From NCBI RefSeq assembly GCF_025770765.1, contig NZ_JANZKY010000024.1:1-47483 (forward strand): a stretch of DNA of 47,483 bases, written 5' to 3'. Origin of the DNA: Propionivibrio soli. GTDB lineage: Bacteria; Pseudomonadota; Gammaproteobacteria; Burkholderiales; Rhodocyclaceae. A program made the translations under genes and the position numbers. Under the pieces are notes generated by a model. It made no database searches. It was not told where the DNA came from and saw only the letters and a list, made by a program, of their open reading frames with translations. This document shows, one piece after another, positions 30,207 through 38,030 of the stretch. The stretch's first letter is position 1. Every line of letters starts with the position of its first letter.

Positions 30207-30923
30207 TCACGTGAGCAAATCGAACAGGGTATCGATGCCCGAGTGGAAAAGCTGTCCCAAGAGAACTCCAGAGTCCGACTCGGCCTTTTGCGCGCTGCGC
30301 TGACGTTCGATTGCGAGGATCGCTTCGGCGAGAGCAGCAGGGTCCCGCTGGGCGGATTTCTGTTCCTTTTGCTGGTAATCGGCGAGCGCCTTGTCGACTG
30401 CATCCGGATCGAGGATCGCGATGGGCGAACCGCAGTGTGAACAGGCGCTTTGCGTTCGGATATCAAGCGGTGCCCCGCAACCCGTACAGCGGATCGTCTC
30501 GACCCGCGCGGCGAGCGTCTTGATTTCGGCAGGGGCGAGTTGGCGCACAAAGCCCTTCTCGATCATGAACTGCCCGAACGTCGTGAACCGTCCATGCCCT
30601 TGTAGGCAGCGGTGATACGTAAAACGCCCCCCCCTCGCCACATCAAGCCCCGAGACGAGTCGATCATGGCAGCGAGGGCACGTCAGAACGGCCGACTGTG
30701 AAGTGCGCGGATCGTCGCGATGCTCATGGATCAACTTGAAGAGATCGACGATTCCTCCCGGGCTTATTTGAACGCTCTCAAAGCGGTCGAACCACAGCGC
30801 TTGGCACGGAAAGCACAGGTCGAGCGCGACCTGCCCATTGATCTTTTGCGGCAATTCGAGGCGCGTCATCGGCGAGCTGCACGATGGGCAGGAAGTGGCT
30901 GCAGGAGCGGAAAAGGTATTCAT
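30207..30923 (-). CDS. protein with three zinc-ribbon modules, function unknown
   Basis: The 238-residue soluble product has paired cysteine knuckles in three places: SCPSCSSPM with LCFPCQALWFDRFE (about 12-45), TCPRCHDRL with YHRC (about 82-110), and RCTGCGAPLDI with CSHCGSPI (about 147-170). The first pair resembles the TFIIB-like zf domain with a CX(n)FPCQALWFDRFE signature often found in small bacterial zinc proteins. A charged helical tail (about 175-225) follows. It probably binds nucleic acid or a protein partner; no enzyme motif is visible. It converges on rlmB. Confidence 0.72.
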   Translation of the reverse strand: MNTFSAPAATSCPSCSSPMTRLELPQKINGQVALDLCFPCQALWFDRFESVQISPGGIVDLFKLIHEHRDDPRTSQSAVLTCPRCHDRLVSGLDVARGGRFTYHRCLQGHGRFTTFGQFMIEKGFVRQLAPAEIKTLAARVETIRCTGCGAPLDIRTQSACSHCGSPIAILDPDAVDKALADYQQKEQKSAQRDPAALAEAILAIERQRSAQKAESDSGVLLGQLFHSGIDTLFDLLT

Positions 30924-31005
30924 ACGAACTTGGAATGAGGTAACGCGCGCATTCTAGCGCCGACCGCGGCGGTTTACGGCTGACTACCATTCCGCAATCA
31001 CCCAA

Positions 31006-31035
31006 TTGACCGCCGGACCGTTGGTCGGACATACT
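31006..31035 (+). promoter_or_regulatory. candidate sigma70 promoter of the Mrr-like gene
   Basis: TTGACC (31006-31011) and CATACT (31030-31035) with an 18-bp spacer, about 105 bp before the GTG start. The spacer carries a near-palindrome CGGACC-GTT-GGTCGG that could bind a regulator. Confidence 0.35.
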
Positions 31036-31141
31036 TCCTAGCTGCGCCCCCTTCGCTCTGAGCCAACAACAAGAAGCGATTGCGCTCCGTCGTCCAGATG
31101 AGTCGGGCGGGTCTTTGTCCCTTCGTTTACGGAAGCAACCT

Positions 31142-31717
31142 GTGCGTTTCGCAATTTCCCAGAACTCTCTCTTCGCCAAGCTGACCCGATCGCCTTGGTG
31201 GGCCAGTCTGGCCGTTGCCCTTGGTGTTTGGCTCGCGGCCAGAGTATTTCTTCCGGAGCAATACGGCCTGTTTTCTTGGTCGCTAGCGCTCCCGTTCGTT
31301 GTCACGGGCGTTATTGCCGCCCGCCGCCAACTGCAACAGCCAACTGCCGGGAGGGTAGAAGCTACCGTTGCTGCCGTGACCGCCATGTCTTGGCGCGATT
31401 TTTCTGCCCATATGGAGCGCGCATTTCAGCGGGAGGGCTACGCCGTGGAACGAACAAGTGGCGCCGCGGATTTTTCGCTGACCAAGGATGGCCGCGTGAC
31501 GCTAGTAAGTTGCAAACGCTGGAAAGCCGCCGGGCATGGTCTCGAACCGCTCCGCGAATTGGAGATGGCCAGCGATAAGTGCGGCGCCCACAAAACCAGC
31601 TACGTCGCCATATTCGACTTGAGCGAGAACGCGCGGCGCTTTGCGCGCGATAACGGAATCACGGTGGTGGACCGAGCGGCATTGACGAAGCTGCTGCGTT
31701 TGCCAAAACGCGGATGA
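31142..31717 (+). CDS. membrane-anchored Mrr-type restriction-endonuclease-like protein
   Basis: The 191-residue product has two N-terminal hydrophobic helices (about 20-38 and 45-65) and a C-terminal Mrr-like PD-(D/E)XK domain: MSWRDFSAHMERAFQREGYA, then GAADFSLTKDGRVTLVSCKRW, where the Asp and the final Lys fit the nuclease core. The usual (E/Q)XK triad reads SCK here, so activity is uncertain. I chose GTG at 31142, with GGAAG at 31131-31135, over the upstream TTG at 31115. Related small TM-Mrr proteins are widespread, often not tied to a methyltransferase, and none is visible here. Confidence 0.7.
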   Translation: MRFAISQNSLFAKLTRSPWWASLAVALGVWLAARVFLPEQYGLFSWSLALPFVVTGVIAARRQLQQPTAGRVEATVAAVTAMSWRDFSAHMERAFQREGYAVERTSGAADFSLTKDGRVTLVSCKRWKAAGHGLEPLRELEMASDKCGAHKTSYVAIFDLSENARRFARDNGITVVDRAALTKLLRLPKRG

Positions 31718-31900
31718 CGCATGCAAACGCTGGGCGCAATACCAAGGGACAGCGTGTCGTGTAAGCGTGGCGTTGCGTTCACACTTCGACGATAATCCGT
31801 CATTGACCACTGGCCCTGTATGGATTCGACAAGGCGCCTACGCGCGGGAACCGAACAGAATTTTAGGAATTTCAGTTACTGAGACTACCAAGGAGCGTTG

Positions 31901-33448
31901 ATGGCAATTCGTAAAGAGCTGTTGGATGAGTTGTACGCGCGTCGCCAGGAGGCCTATGCCGGTGGAGGGCAGGACAAACTGGAGAAACGCCGTCAAAAGG
32001 GGCTGTTGAATGCGCGAGAGCGTTTGGACATTCTCTTCGACGACGTGTCGTTCCAGGAGTTCGGGATGCATGTCGATCACGACACCGCTGGAATGGATGA
32101 CAAGCGAATGCCGGGGGATGGCGTCGTTACAGGGATCGGTAACGTGGACGGACGCCCGGTCGCTGCGTTTTCGCAGGATTTCACTGTTTCAGGAGGGTCT
32201 CTAGGCCGGATGCATGCCCAGAAGATATGCCACGCGATGGAGACGGCCGGCAACCTCGGTATCCCGATCGTCGCCGTAAATGATTCGGGCGGTGCACGGA
32301 TTCAGGAAGGCGTTCATTCGCTGTCCGGTTATGGGCAGGTGTTTTACCGCAACGTCGAGTTATCCGGGCTGGTGCCGCAGATCGCGATCATTTCCGGACC
32401 TTGCGCCGGTGGAGCCGCCTATAGCCCGGCTTTGATGGATTTCCTCATCATGACGCGGAAGAGTGCGCAGATGTTTATCTGCGGCCCGGACGTGATCAAG
32501 GCCGCAACGGGCCAGGAAGCCCCTATCGAGTTGTTTGGCACAGCGGAAGCGCACGCTTCGGTGAGCGGCAATATCCACTTCATCGCCGAGAACGACAGGC
32601 ACGCGCTCGAGATCGCGCGCGGCCTTTTGTCGTATCTGCCGCTGAACAACATGCAGGACCCTCCGCACCGGATACCGGACGAGATCAGCATCGTCACCGA
32701 CGACGAGATGAATGCGCTGACGCCGGAGGAAGTGAAAACCCCGCTCGATGTTTCGAAGGTCATTACCCGCCTGGTGGACGGCGGCGAGTTTTTCGAAGTG
32801 CAGAAGGAATTCGCCAAGAACATCATCGTCGGTTTCGCGCGCATCGAAGGCATGGTTGTCGGTATCGTGGCTAACCAACCGATGGTCAAAGCCGGGACGC
32901 TCGACGTGGATTCCTCCGACAAGGGAGCGCGGTTCATTCGTTTTTGTAACGCGTTCAACATTCCGCTTGTTTCGCTGGTCGATATCCCGGGGTTCATGCC
33001 CGGTCTCAACCAGGAACGGGGAGGCATCATCCGCCACGGCGCAAAGATGCTTTTTGCTTATGCGGCAACTACAGTCCCGAAAATCACCGTTATCCTCCGC
33101 AAAGCCTATGGCGGAGCCTACCTCGCCATGTGTTCGAAAGACATGGGCGCGGATTTCGTGTTCGCGTGGCCGACGGCCGAGATCGCCGTGATGGGTGCCG
33201 AAGGCGCGGTCAAGGTTATCTACCGCAAGGAACTAGAAACAGCGGCAGATCCGAAGACGAAGGAAGCCGAGCTTATTGCGAAATACCGCAAGGAGTTTTC
33301 GTCACCCTACCAAGCGGCAGAGCACGGCATGATTACCGACGTCATCGCTCCCAGCGAAACCCGCTCGCGTGTTGCGCTCGCATTGCGCGTCGCGCTGACC
33401 AAGCGGATCCCTCGCCCGCCGAAGAAACACGGACTGATCCCGCTGTGA
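31901..33448 (+). CDS. mmdA: acyl-CoA carboxyltransferase subunit (methylmalonyl-CoA decarboxylase alpha / propionyl-CoA carboxylase beta type)
   Basis: The enzyme moves a carboxyl group between a short acyl-CoA such as propionyl- or methylmalonyl-CoA and biotin. The 515-residue product has two crotonase-fold halves with the CoA-site glycine motifs SGGARIQEGVHSL and GPCAGGAAYSPALMDF in the first, and FMPGLNQERGGIIRHGAKM and KAYGGAYLAM in the second. AGGAG at 31891-31895 lies 5 nt before the ATG. It is followed by a small protein and a biotin carrier, as in decarboxylase or transcarboxylase operons. The assignment between carboxylase, decarboxylase and transcarboxylase is open because the partner subunits are absent here. 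Confidence 0.88.
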   Translation: MAIRKELLDELYARRQEAYAGGGQDKLEKRRQKGLLNARERLDILFDDVSFQEFGMHVDHDTAGMDDKRMPGDGVVTGIGNVDGRPVAAFSQDFTVSGGSLGRMHAQKICHAMETAGNLGIPIVAVNDSGGARIQEGVHSLSGYGQVFYRNVELSGLVPQIAIISGPCAGGAAYSPALMDFLIMTRKSAQMFICGPDVIKAATGQEAPIELFGTAEAHASVSGNIHFIAENDRHALEIARGLLSYLPLNNMQDPPHRIPDEISIVTDDEMNALTPEEVKTPLDVSKVITRLVDGGEFFEVQKEFAKNIIVGFARIEGMVVGIVANQPMVKAGTLDVDSSDKGARFIRFCNAFNIPLVSLVDIPGFMPGLNQERGGIIRHGAKMLFAYAATTVPKITVILRKAYGGAYLAMCSKDMGADFVFAWPTAEIAVMGAEGAVKVIYRKELETAADPKTKEAELIAKYRKEFSSPYQAAEHGMITDVIAPSETRSRVALALRVALTKRIPRPPKKHGLIPL

Positions 33449-33522
33449 GCCCAGATGCGTCGATTCATACAGATGCGGCCGAGTGAGGCTCGCAAGTCAT
33501 TATTAGCTTAGGAGTGCGTGTT

Positions 33523-33723
33523 GTGAGCGAATCATCTGTTCAAGAGCAAGCAACGATTCACCCGGGAATGTCGAACGAAAAGTTCGTTACCATCTTGGCT
33601 GTTGCGGCATGCGAGGTGCTCGGGCAGGCCGTGTCCGTCGTGCGGTTCCGGCCACTCGGCGGATCAGACTGGAGTTGGTCCGCACAAGCTCGTGCCGGTC
33701 TTCATACCCATACCATTCGTTAG
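33523..33723 (+). CDS. small subunit of the acyl-CoA carboxyltransferase unit (tentative)
   Basis: A 66-residue protein between the carboxyltransferase and the biotin carrier. Its second half, VVRFRPLGGSDWSWSAQAR, recalls the soluble C-terminal Trp-Ser...Arg segment of OadG/MmdD-type small subunits that hold decarboxylase complexes together. It lacks their N-terminal membrane helix; the middle segment FVTILAVAACEVLG is only mildly hydrophobic. The GTG at 33523 has GGAG at 33511-33514, 8 nt upstream. Position makes a structural role in this complex likely; the family match is from memory and weak. Confidence 0.55.
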   Translation: MSESSVQEQATIHPGMSNEKFVTILAVAACEVLGQAVSVVRFRPLGGSDWSWSAQARAGLHTHTIR

Positions 33724-33768
33724 CTTTGTGCCTGTCCGTCAGGCCGGAAACAATAGGATAAAACTGTC

Positions 33769-34164
33769 ATGAAGAAACTCAGGATTACTCTCGAAGGAAA
33801 AACGTACGAGGTCGAGGTTGAGCCGATTGGTGCGTCGTATGCACCGCAAGCGTACTCTCCGCCTCCGGCTGCCGCGCCGCGGCCCGTCGCCGCCCCGAAG
33901 CCTGTGTCGGCTGCGCCCGTAGCGGCGGCTCCAGCCGCGTCCACCGGTGGCGGCCACCCCGTCACGAGCCCCATGCCGGGTCTGGTAATGAAAGTGCGCG
34001 TCGCCGTCGGTCAGCAAGTGGCGAAGGACGAGGAGATCGTGGTTCTGGAGGCGATGAAAATGGAATCGTCGATCTACGCCCCGAGCGCCGGCACCGTCGC
34101 AGCCATTCTGGTCAAGGAAGGTGAGGCGGTCTCCGAAGGACAGGTGCTCGTGCAGTTGAGCTGA
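33769..34164 (+). CDS. biotin carboxyl carrier protein
   Basis: The 131-residue product carries biotin that shuttles the carboxyl group. It has a short N-terminal strand domain (1-22), an Ala/Pro-rich flexible linker (about 25-62), and a biotinyl domain with the lysine in EAMKM (Lys97) and a PMPG turn at 68-71. This is the layout of MmdC and of the 1.3S transcarboxylase subunit. It is 45 bp after the small-subunit gene and ends at a strong terminator, so no further subunit follows in this operon. Confidence 0.92.
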   Translation: MKKLRITLEGKTYEVEVEPIGASYAPQAYSPPPAAAPRPVAAPKPVSAAPVAAAPAASTGGGHPVTSPMPGLVMKVRVAVGQQVAKDEEIVVLEAMKMESSIYAPSAGTVAAILVKEGEAVSEGQVLVQLS

Positions 34165-34215
34165 CCGTTTCGGGTTTTCGGGCCGTCGGTTAACCGGCGG
34201 ACTCGGCTGTTTTGC

Positions 34216-34260
34216 AAAAACCTTGGATGCCGGCAGAGCCGCTTCCAAGGTTTTTCTTTT
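34216..34260. terminator. bidirectional terminator between the biotin carrier and the patatin gene
   Basis: A perfect 12-bp stem (34216-34227 with 34244-34255) with an A-run on one side and a T-run on the other. It can stop transcription from both convergent genes; a smaller inner stem lies in its loop. Confidence 0.85.
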
Positions 34261-34266
34261 GGGCCC

Positions 34267-35790
34267 TTAGCGCAGGGCAGGGAGTTCTCGTACCAGCTTT
34301 TGATAGTCGGGCGAGTTGCGCAGTAAGCGGGCTCCAGCTTCTCGCAAGCGATCGACTGCTTCGGGCGGCAGATTGAAGCTTGTCGGCAGTGCGTTGAAGT
34401 AGGCGCGTTCCTCTTCCGAATCCAGGTCGTCGAAGCTGATTTCGATCAGCATCGCCTGTACGTCATCTCCGTCTGGCTCTCCAGCGGCCGCTTGGCGCGC
34501 GGCCAGTGCCTTGGCAGATTCTTCCAGGCTGGTACGAGCGTAGGCAAGGGTTTCCACGTTGTAGCGGTCAGTCGTGTTGCCGACGGCGAAAGCGATAGCG
34601 CTCAACGTAGGCACTTCGGCGTATTGATCGAGTTGCGGATACTCATGACGCGCCTGGGCGTTCACGACGATGCGCACGAGCCGGCGCAGATTTTTCCGTT
34701 GGTAGATATCCGCAAGGCCAGTTGGTCCGGCGAGAGTCAGTCGGTCGAGCAGGGCGCGCAAGCCGAGATTGTCCGAAAGGCCGCCATCGAGAAGGTGAAT
34801 GTACTTGCGCTTATCGGCATCGAGATACGAACTCACGTCTGACGCGATCGCATAGCGTCGTACTGAATCGTGGCGTGCGCGCAGACCATCGGTGATCCAT
34901 TCAGGCGTAGCCTGCGTGCAGCGTCCGGAATAATTGGAGAGCGTAATGGGACTGAAGATCACCGGCACGGCACTCGATGCCGCGACGGCGCGGGAAACTT
35001 TGTAGCTTCCCAGGTCCGAGCACAACAGATCGAACTGATCCTGAGTGAACTCGAATCGGCTCGTCCTTGCCATGTCGGTGGCATTGATGAGAACGAAAGG
35101 ACGGCCGCTCTGGCGGATCGCGCGATCAAGGTCGGCAAACGTGTGGCCATCGAAAAGCGTTTGGTCTAGATACTCCGCGGTCACGTCCGAACGGCCGTAG
35201 TAGGGCGAAGACATATTGAAGAGGTTGGCCGGCGAAAAGAAGCTTGAAGCGATTTCGCTCTGCACGTCTCGCTTGAGGAAGTGCGACTCGAAGTCTTTGA
35301 AGATTCGATCGCCGTACAAGCCGTAGTACGCCGCCGGGTAACTGCCGCCCGATACGGCGGAGATCGTTTCGACGAGATCGAGCATCCGCTGGTGCTTGCC
35401 TTTGACCACGACCGGCGTGCGGGCAAGCTCTTCGAGCACCCCATACGCCAACGCAGCCGCGCGCGTACCTCCGCCAGAAAAGCTCAGTCCGAATACCAAG
35501 CTCTCCGGCGCCCAATCGCGTGCATAAGCCATGGCCCGATAACCGCCGCTAGTGACGGGAGAGTACTGATTGCTCGCGGTGAGCGGCGTAGGTAGAGGTG
35601 CGTTATGTGGCGCGAGCGTCGATGCACAGCCCGATAGAGTGAGCACCGCAGCGATAAAGGCGCAGCGGGTGCGAGCGGCGATTCGCGAATGAAGCCCGAA
35701 ACGTCGCGGGCGATGGGAAGAAGCGCTTAGCGTCGTAATGAAAGAACTTCTCCGTGATCGGCAAACAGAGCTGTGAATTTCCGAGAGCAT
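34267..35790 (-). CDS. large patatin-like phospholipase, lipoprotein
   Basis: The 507-residue product has an unusually long, Ser/Arg-rich N-terminus before a lipoprotein signal ending LSGC (Cys55), so the true start may be internal. The patatin core has the oxyanion loop GLSFSGGGTRAAALAYG (about 101-117), the nucleophile in ISAVSGGSYPA (Ser147) and the catalytic Asp in LLDGGLSDNLG. It is much longer than the patatin at 7706 and belongs to a separate subgroup with insertions after the nucleophile. It probably acts on membrane lipids at the outer membrane or periplasm. It is read toward the terminator shared with the biotin carrier gene. Confidence 0.85.
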   Translation of the reverse strand: MLSEIHSSVCRSRRSSFITTLSASSHRPRRFGLHSRIAARTRCAFIAAVLTLSGCASTLAPHNAPLPTPLTASNQYSPVTSGGYRAMAYARDWAPESLVFGLSFSGGGTRAAALAYGVLEELARTPVVVKGKHQRMLDLVETISAVSGGSYPAAYYGLYGDRIFKDFESHFLKRDVQSEIASSFFSPANLFNMSSPYYGRSDVTAEYLDQTLFDGHTFADLDRAIRQSGRPFVLINATDMARTSRFEFTQDQFDLLCSDLGSYKVSRAVAASSAVPVIFSPITLSNYSGRCTQATPEWITDGLRARHDSVRRYAIASDVSSYLDADKRKYIHLLDGGLSDNLGLRALLDRLTLAGPTGLADIYQRKNLRRLVRIVVNAQARHEYPQLDQYAEVPTLSAIAFAVGNTTDRYNVETLAYARTSLEESAKALAARQAAAGEPDGDDVQAMLIEISFDDLDSEEERAYFNALPTSFNLPPEAVDRLREAGARLLRNSPDYQKLVRELPALR

Positions 35791-35829
35791 ATTCTTGTGA
35801 TTCTGCGGAACGCGTCGATTGAATCAGAT

Positions 35830-36303
35830 CTATAAGTCGGCGGTAATCTCGGCGAGCGCCGGCTTGGCGATGCGCACGTAGTCCTCGGAGTTGAGCACGA
35901 TCGACGTATCGAGCCTTCCGGCATTGAAGGCGATTTCCTCGAAATCCTCGATGAGCTTGGGATCGACGACAAGCTTGATCGCGGGGTGGAAGGAGAACGG
36001 GGGAATGGCACCGATGGCGCAACCAGTGAGCGCAGTGGCTTCCTCCGGGCTCACAAAAGTCGCTTTCTTTCCTCCGGCCGCTTGGCCAACTTTCTTGAAA
36101 TCGACTTTTCGGTCGCCGGGGAGGACGGAGAGAACGATTGTTTCCGGATGTTCCTTCAAGCGACAGAGCATGGCCTTCGCACCCTGGCCGGGCTTGGTTC
36201 CTCGAATGGCGGCGACCAGTTCCGAGCTTCCTTCGGCGGGATGCTCGATGACGCGATACCTCGCAGCGGAAGCGTCGAGAAGTTTGATTAGTTGTTCAAA
36301 CAT
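35830..36303 (-). CDS. YbaK/ProRS-associated aminoacyl-tRNA deacylase domain protein
   Basis: These free-standing editing proteins remove wrong amino acids from tRNAs. The 157-residue product shows the domain's KAMLCRLK, VLPGDRKVDFKKVGQAAGGKKA (the lysine and GDRK region) and GCAIGAIPPFSFHPAIKLVVD stretches. The ATG at 36301-36303 is preferred over an upstream start because it gives the domain a clean N-terminus MFEQLIKLLDAS. Which mischarged tRNA it edits cannot be told. It follows a LysE-type gene in the same direction. Confidence 0.82.
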   Translation of the reverse strand: MFEQLIKLLDASAARYRVIEHPAEGSSELVAAIRGTKPGQGAKAMLCRLKEHPETIVLSVLPGDRKVDFKKVGQAAGGKKATFVSPEEATALTGCAIGAIPPFSFHPAIKLVVDPKLIEDFEEIAFNAGRLDTSIVLNSEDYVRIAKPALAEITADL

Positions 36304-36384
36304 GAGATAACACAAAACAAAAGATCTCGCGGGCGGGCCTAGGCGGGGCTAGCCATGAGACGGGAAACTCGAACTCGCATTTGC

Positions 36385-37029
36385 CTAGACTGCCTGCGCG
36401 GACGACACGAGCTTGGCACCTAACGCCATCATCAACCCGCCGGCGGCACGGTCGATCCAAGCCTTGTATCGCAAATAAGCGCGGCGTGGGCCTTCCGACG
36501 ACAAGACGAGCGCAACGACGACATACCAACCGGCCTCGACTACAAAAACGGTGCTCACGATCGCCACGTCGAATGCGGCCGATTGTGCTGTCGGCAGGAA
36601 GGCAGCAAAAACGCTAGCGTAAACGATGGCGGCTTTGGGGTTGCTTAATTGTGTGGTCAGGCCGAGCGCGAGCGATTTGAACTGAGTCGCGAAGCGGCGC
36701 GCTTCTGGGCTGCCTGAAAGATCGGCTATGGGCAGCGGTCGCTTCGCACCGCGCCAGATTCGTATTCCTAGGTACGCCAGGTACAGGCCACCAAGGACTT
36801 TGAGCACAACGTAGAGGGAAGGTACGGCGAGGAGGAGGCCATGCAATCCCAATAGGGCGGCGGCCGCAAAGAGAACGCCTCCTGCGCCCATGCCCAGCGC
36901 GACAGCAAGGCCATCTGCGCGCGATGCGGAAACTGCTGTTCGGGCAACCACCACGAAGCTCGGTCCGGGACTAACGGCACCCAAAGCAATGGCCAGAACG
37001 ATGCCAAGAAACGCCGAGAATTCCTGCAT
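36385..37029 (-). CDS. LysE/RhtB family amino-acid exporter
   Basis: An inner-membrane exporter of the LysE superfamily, which pumps out amino acids or their analogues. The 214-residue product has six hydrophobic segments, with the family start FSAFLGIVLAIALGAVSPGPSF (SPGP motif near 21-24), GLYLAYLGIRIWRGA, and TTQLSNPKAAIVYASVFAAF. The ATG at 37027-37029 fits the family N-terminus; an extension to 37155 adds a basic non-family leader. The substrate is not known. Confidence 0.9.
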   Translation of the reverse strand: MQEFSAFLGIVLAIALGAVSPGPSFVVVARTAVSASRADGLAVALGMGAGGVLFAAAALLGLHGLLLAVPSLYVVLKVLGGLYLAYLGIRIWRGAKRPLPIADLSGSPEARRFATQFKSLALGLTTQLSNPKAAIVYASVFAAFLPTAQSAAFDVAIVSTVFVVEAGWYVVVALVLSSEGPRRAYLRYKAWIDRAAGGLMMALGAKLVSSAQAV

Positions 37030-37178
37030 TTTTTTCTCGCGGGCAAAAGCGAAATTATATCTCGGTGGCCGGTCGGTTCTCCCTGCTTTCCTGGTTTTAC
37101 CTTGGTGCAGTATGACTGGCAAAAGTCGAATGGCCCCCGATAGACGGCAACTCAATTGGAAAGTGATGGCGCGCGATT

Positions 37179-37195
37179 AATGACAGACTGTCATT
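37179..37195. repeat. 17-bp palindrome between DUF2239 and the LysE-type gene
   Basis: AATGACAG-A-CTGTCATT is a perfect 8-bp inverted repeat around one base. It lies about 150 bp upstream of the exporter start and 38 bp after the DUF2239 stop; it could be an operator or a short hairpin. Confidence 0.4.
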
Positions 37196-37232
37196 GTCAT
37201 TACCGTCGCCAGCCGTTACGGACAACGTATTG

Positions 37233-37862
37233 CTAGGCGTGCGCTTCTTCGGATGCTTTACCGATACCGACCTCAGCAAGCATCAAGACATGCAAGCGAA
37301 TATCCACTGGCCACCGCGCTATACGGCGACGCAGCGCTTCGATATCGCCGGCGAATAGCGCGCGGCAGGCTTCCTCGTAACCCGCGTTGTTTCCCGCCAT
37401 GGCGGTCATGAAACGATTCGTGGCTTCCACCGCCTGGCGGCGCCGGTCGGATTCGGCAGCCGTTTTGCGCGCCTGCTCCACCAACTTGCGCAAAGCCACA
37501 GAAGCTCCTCCGGGTTGGGCGGCCAGCCAATCCCAATGGCGAGGCAGCAACGTGACCTCGCGAGCCACCACGCCGAGTTTCGGTCGGCCCGGCGATTTTT
37601 CTGAAGTGGTGCTTTCGGTTGTTTGAGCCTCTAGAGACGGGTTTGACGTTTCCGGGGGAAGCCGTCTGAGCACTGCCGATAGCGAGCCGCGCAGGTCGAG
37701 CTCGATCGGTGTGCTGGTTCGTAAGTCGAAGACCAAAACGCTTTCCTCGGGGTTCTCGTCTGCGTAGCGCTTGACCGCACCGGTAACATCGCGCGGCGTG
37801 CCCGAGGCGAGGCGCTTGTTGCTGGCGAAGGCGATCCACGTCGGAATTGAGTTTGCATCCAT
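37233..37862 (-). CDS. DUF2239 family protein
   Basis: The 209-residue product has an N-terminal alpha/beta part (WIAFASNKRLASGTPRDV, VLVFDLRTSTPIELDLRG) and the strongly conserved C-terminal block GRPKLGVVAREVTLLPRHWD and LAAQPGGASVALRKLVEQAR, the hallmark of DUF2239. The function of this family is unknown; the C-terminal half resembles a small DNA- or ligand-binding helical unit. AAGGGAG precedes the ATG. Its promoter lies inside a large inverted repeat (37888-37935), so it is probably tightly regulated. Confidence 0.88.
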   Translation of the reverse strand: MDANSIPTWIAFASNKRLASGTPRDVTGAVKRYADENPEESVLVFDLRTSTPIELDLRGSLSAVLRRLPPETSNPSLEAQTTESTTSEKSPGRPKLGVVAREVTLLPRHWDWLAAQPGGASVALRKLVEQARKTAAESDRRRQAVEATNRFMTAMAGNNAGYEEACRALFAGDIEALRRRIARWPVDIRLHVLMLAEVGIGKASEEAHA

Positions 37863-37887
37863 GAGTATCTCCCTTATGAAGAGATGT

Positions 37888-37935
37888 ATTTTACCCGGAT
37901 AAAAATAGGTTGGTCAAATAATATCCGGGTAAAAT
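37888..37935 (-). promoter_or_regulatory. promoter with a 13-bp inverted-repeat operator upstream of DUF2239
   Basis: ATTTTACCCGGAT (37888-37900) and its perfect complement (37923-37935) are separated by 22 bp. On the minus strand, TTGACC (37912-37917) and TAAAAT (37888-37893), 18 bp apart, form a sigma70 promoter: the -35 lies in the spacer and the -10 overlaps the proximal arm. A dimeric or looping repressor bound to both arms would cover the promoter. The site is 26 bp upstream of the DUF2239 start codon. Confidence 0.7.
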
Positions 37936-38030
37936 TGGTGCGCACTCGAAAGCAGAGGGGCACAAGCTGCTCTCTCAATACTTGCTGTTCAGCTCCACGC
38001 AAACGATCGTCGGCGAGACAGCAACTCCAG

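Noticed and set aside
31821-31830. TGGATTCGAC resembling the 5' part of tmRNA
   Set aside because: The acceptor stem, the tag frame and a matching 3' tRNA-like end are missing nearby.
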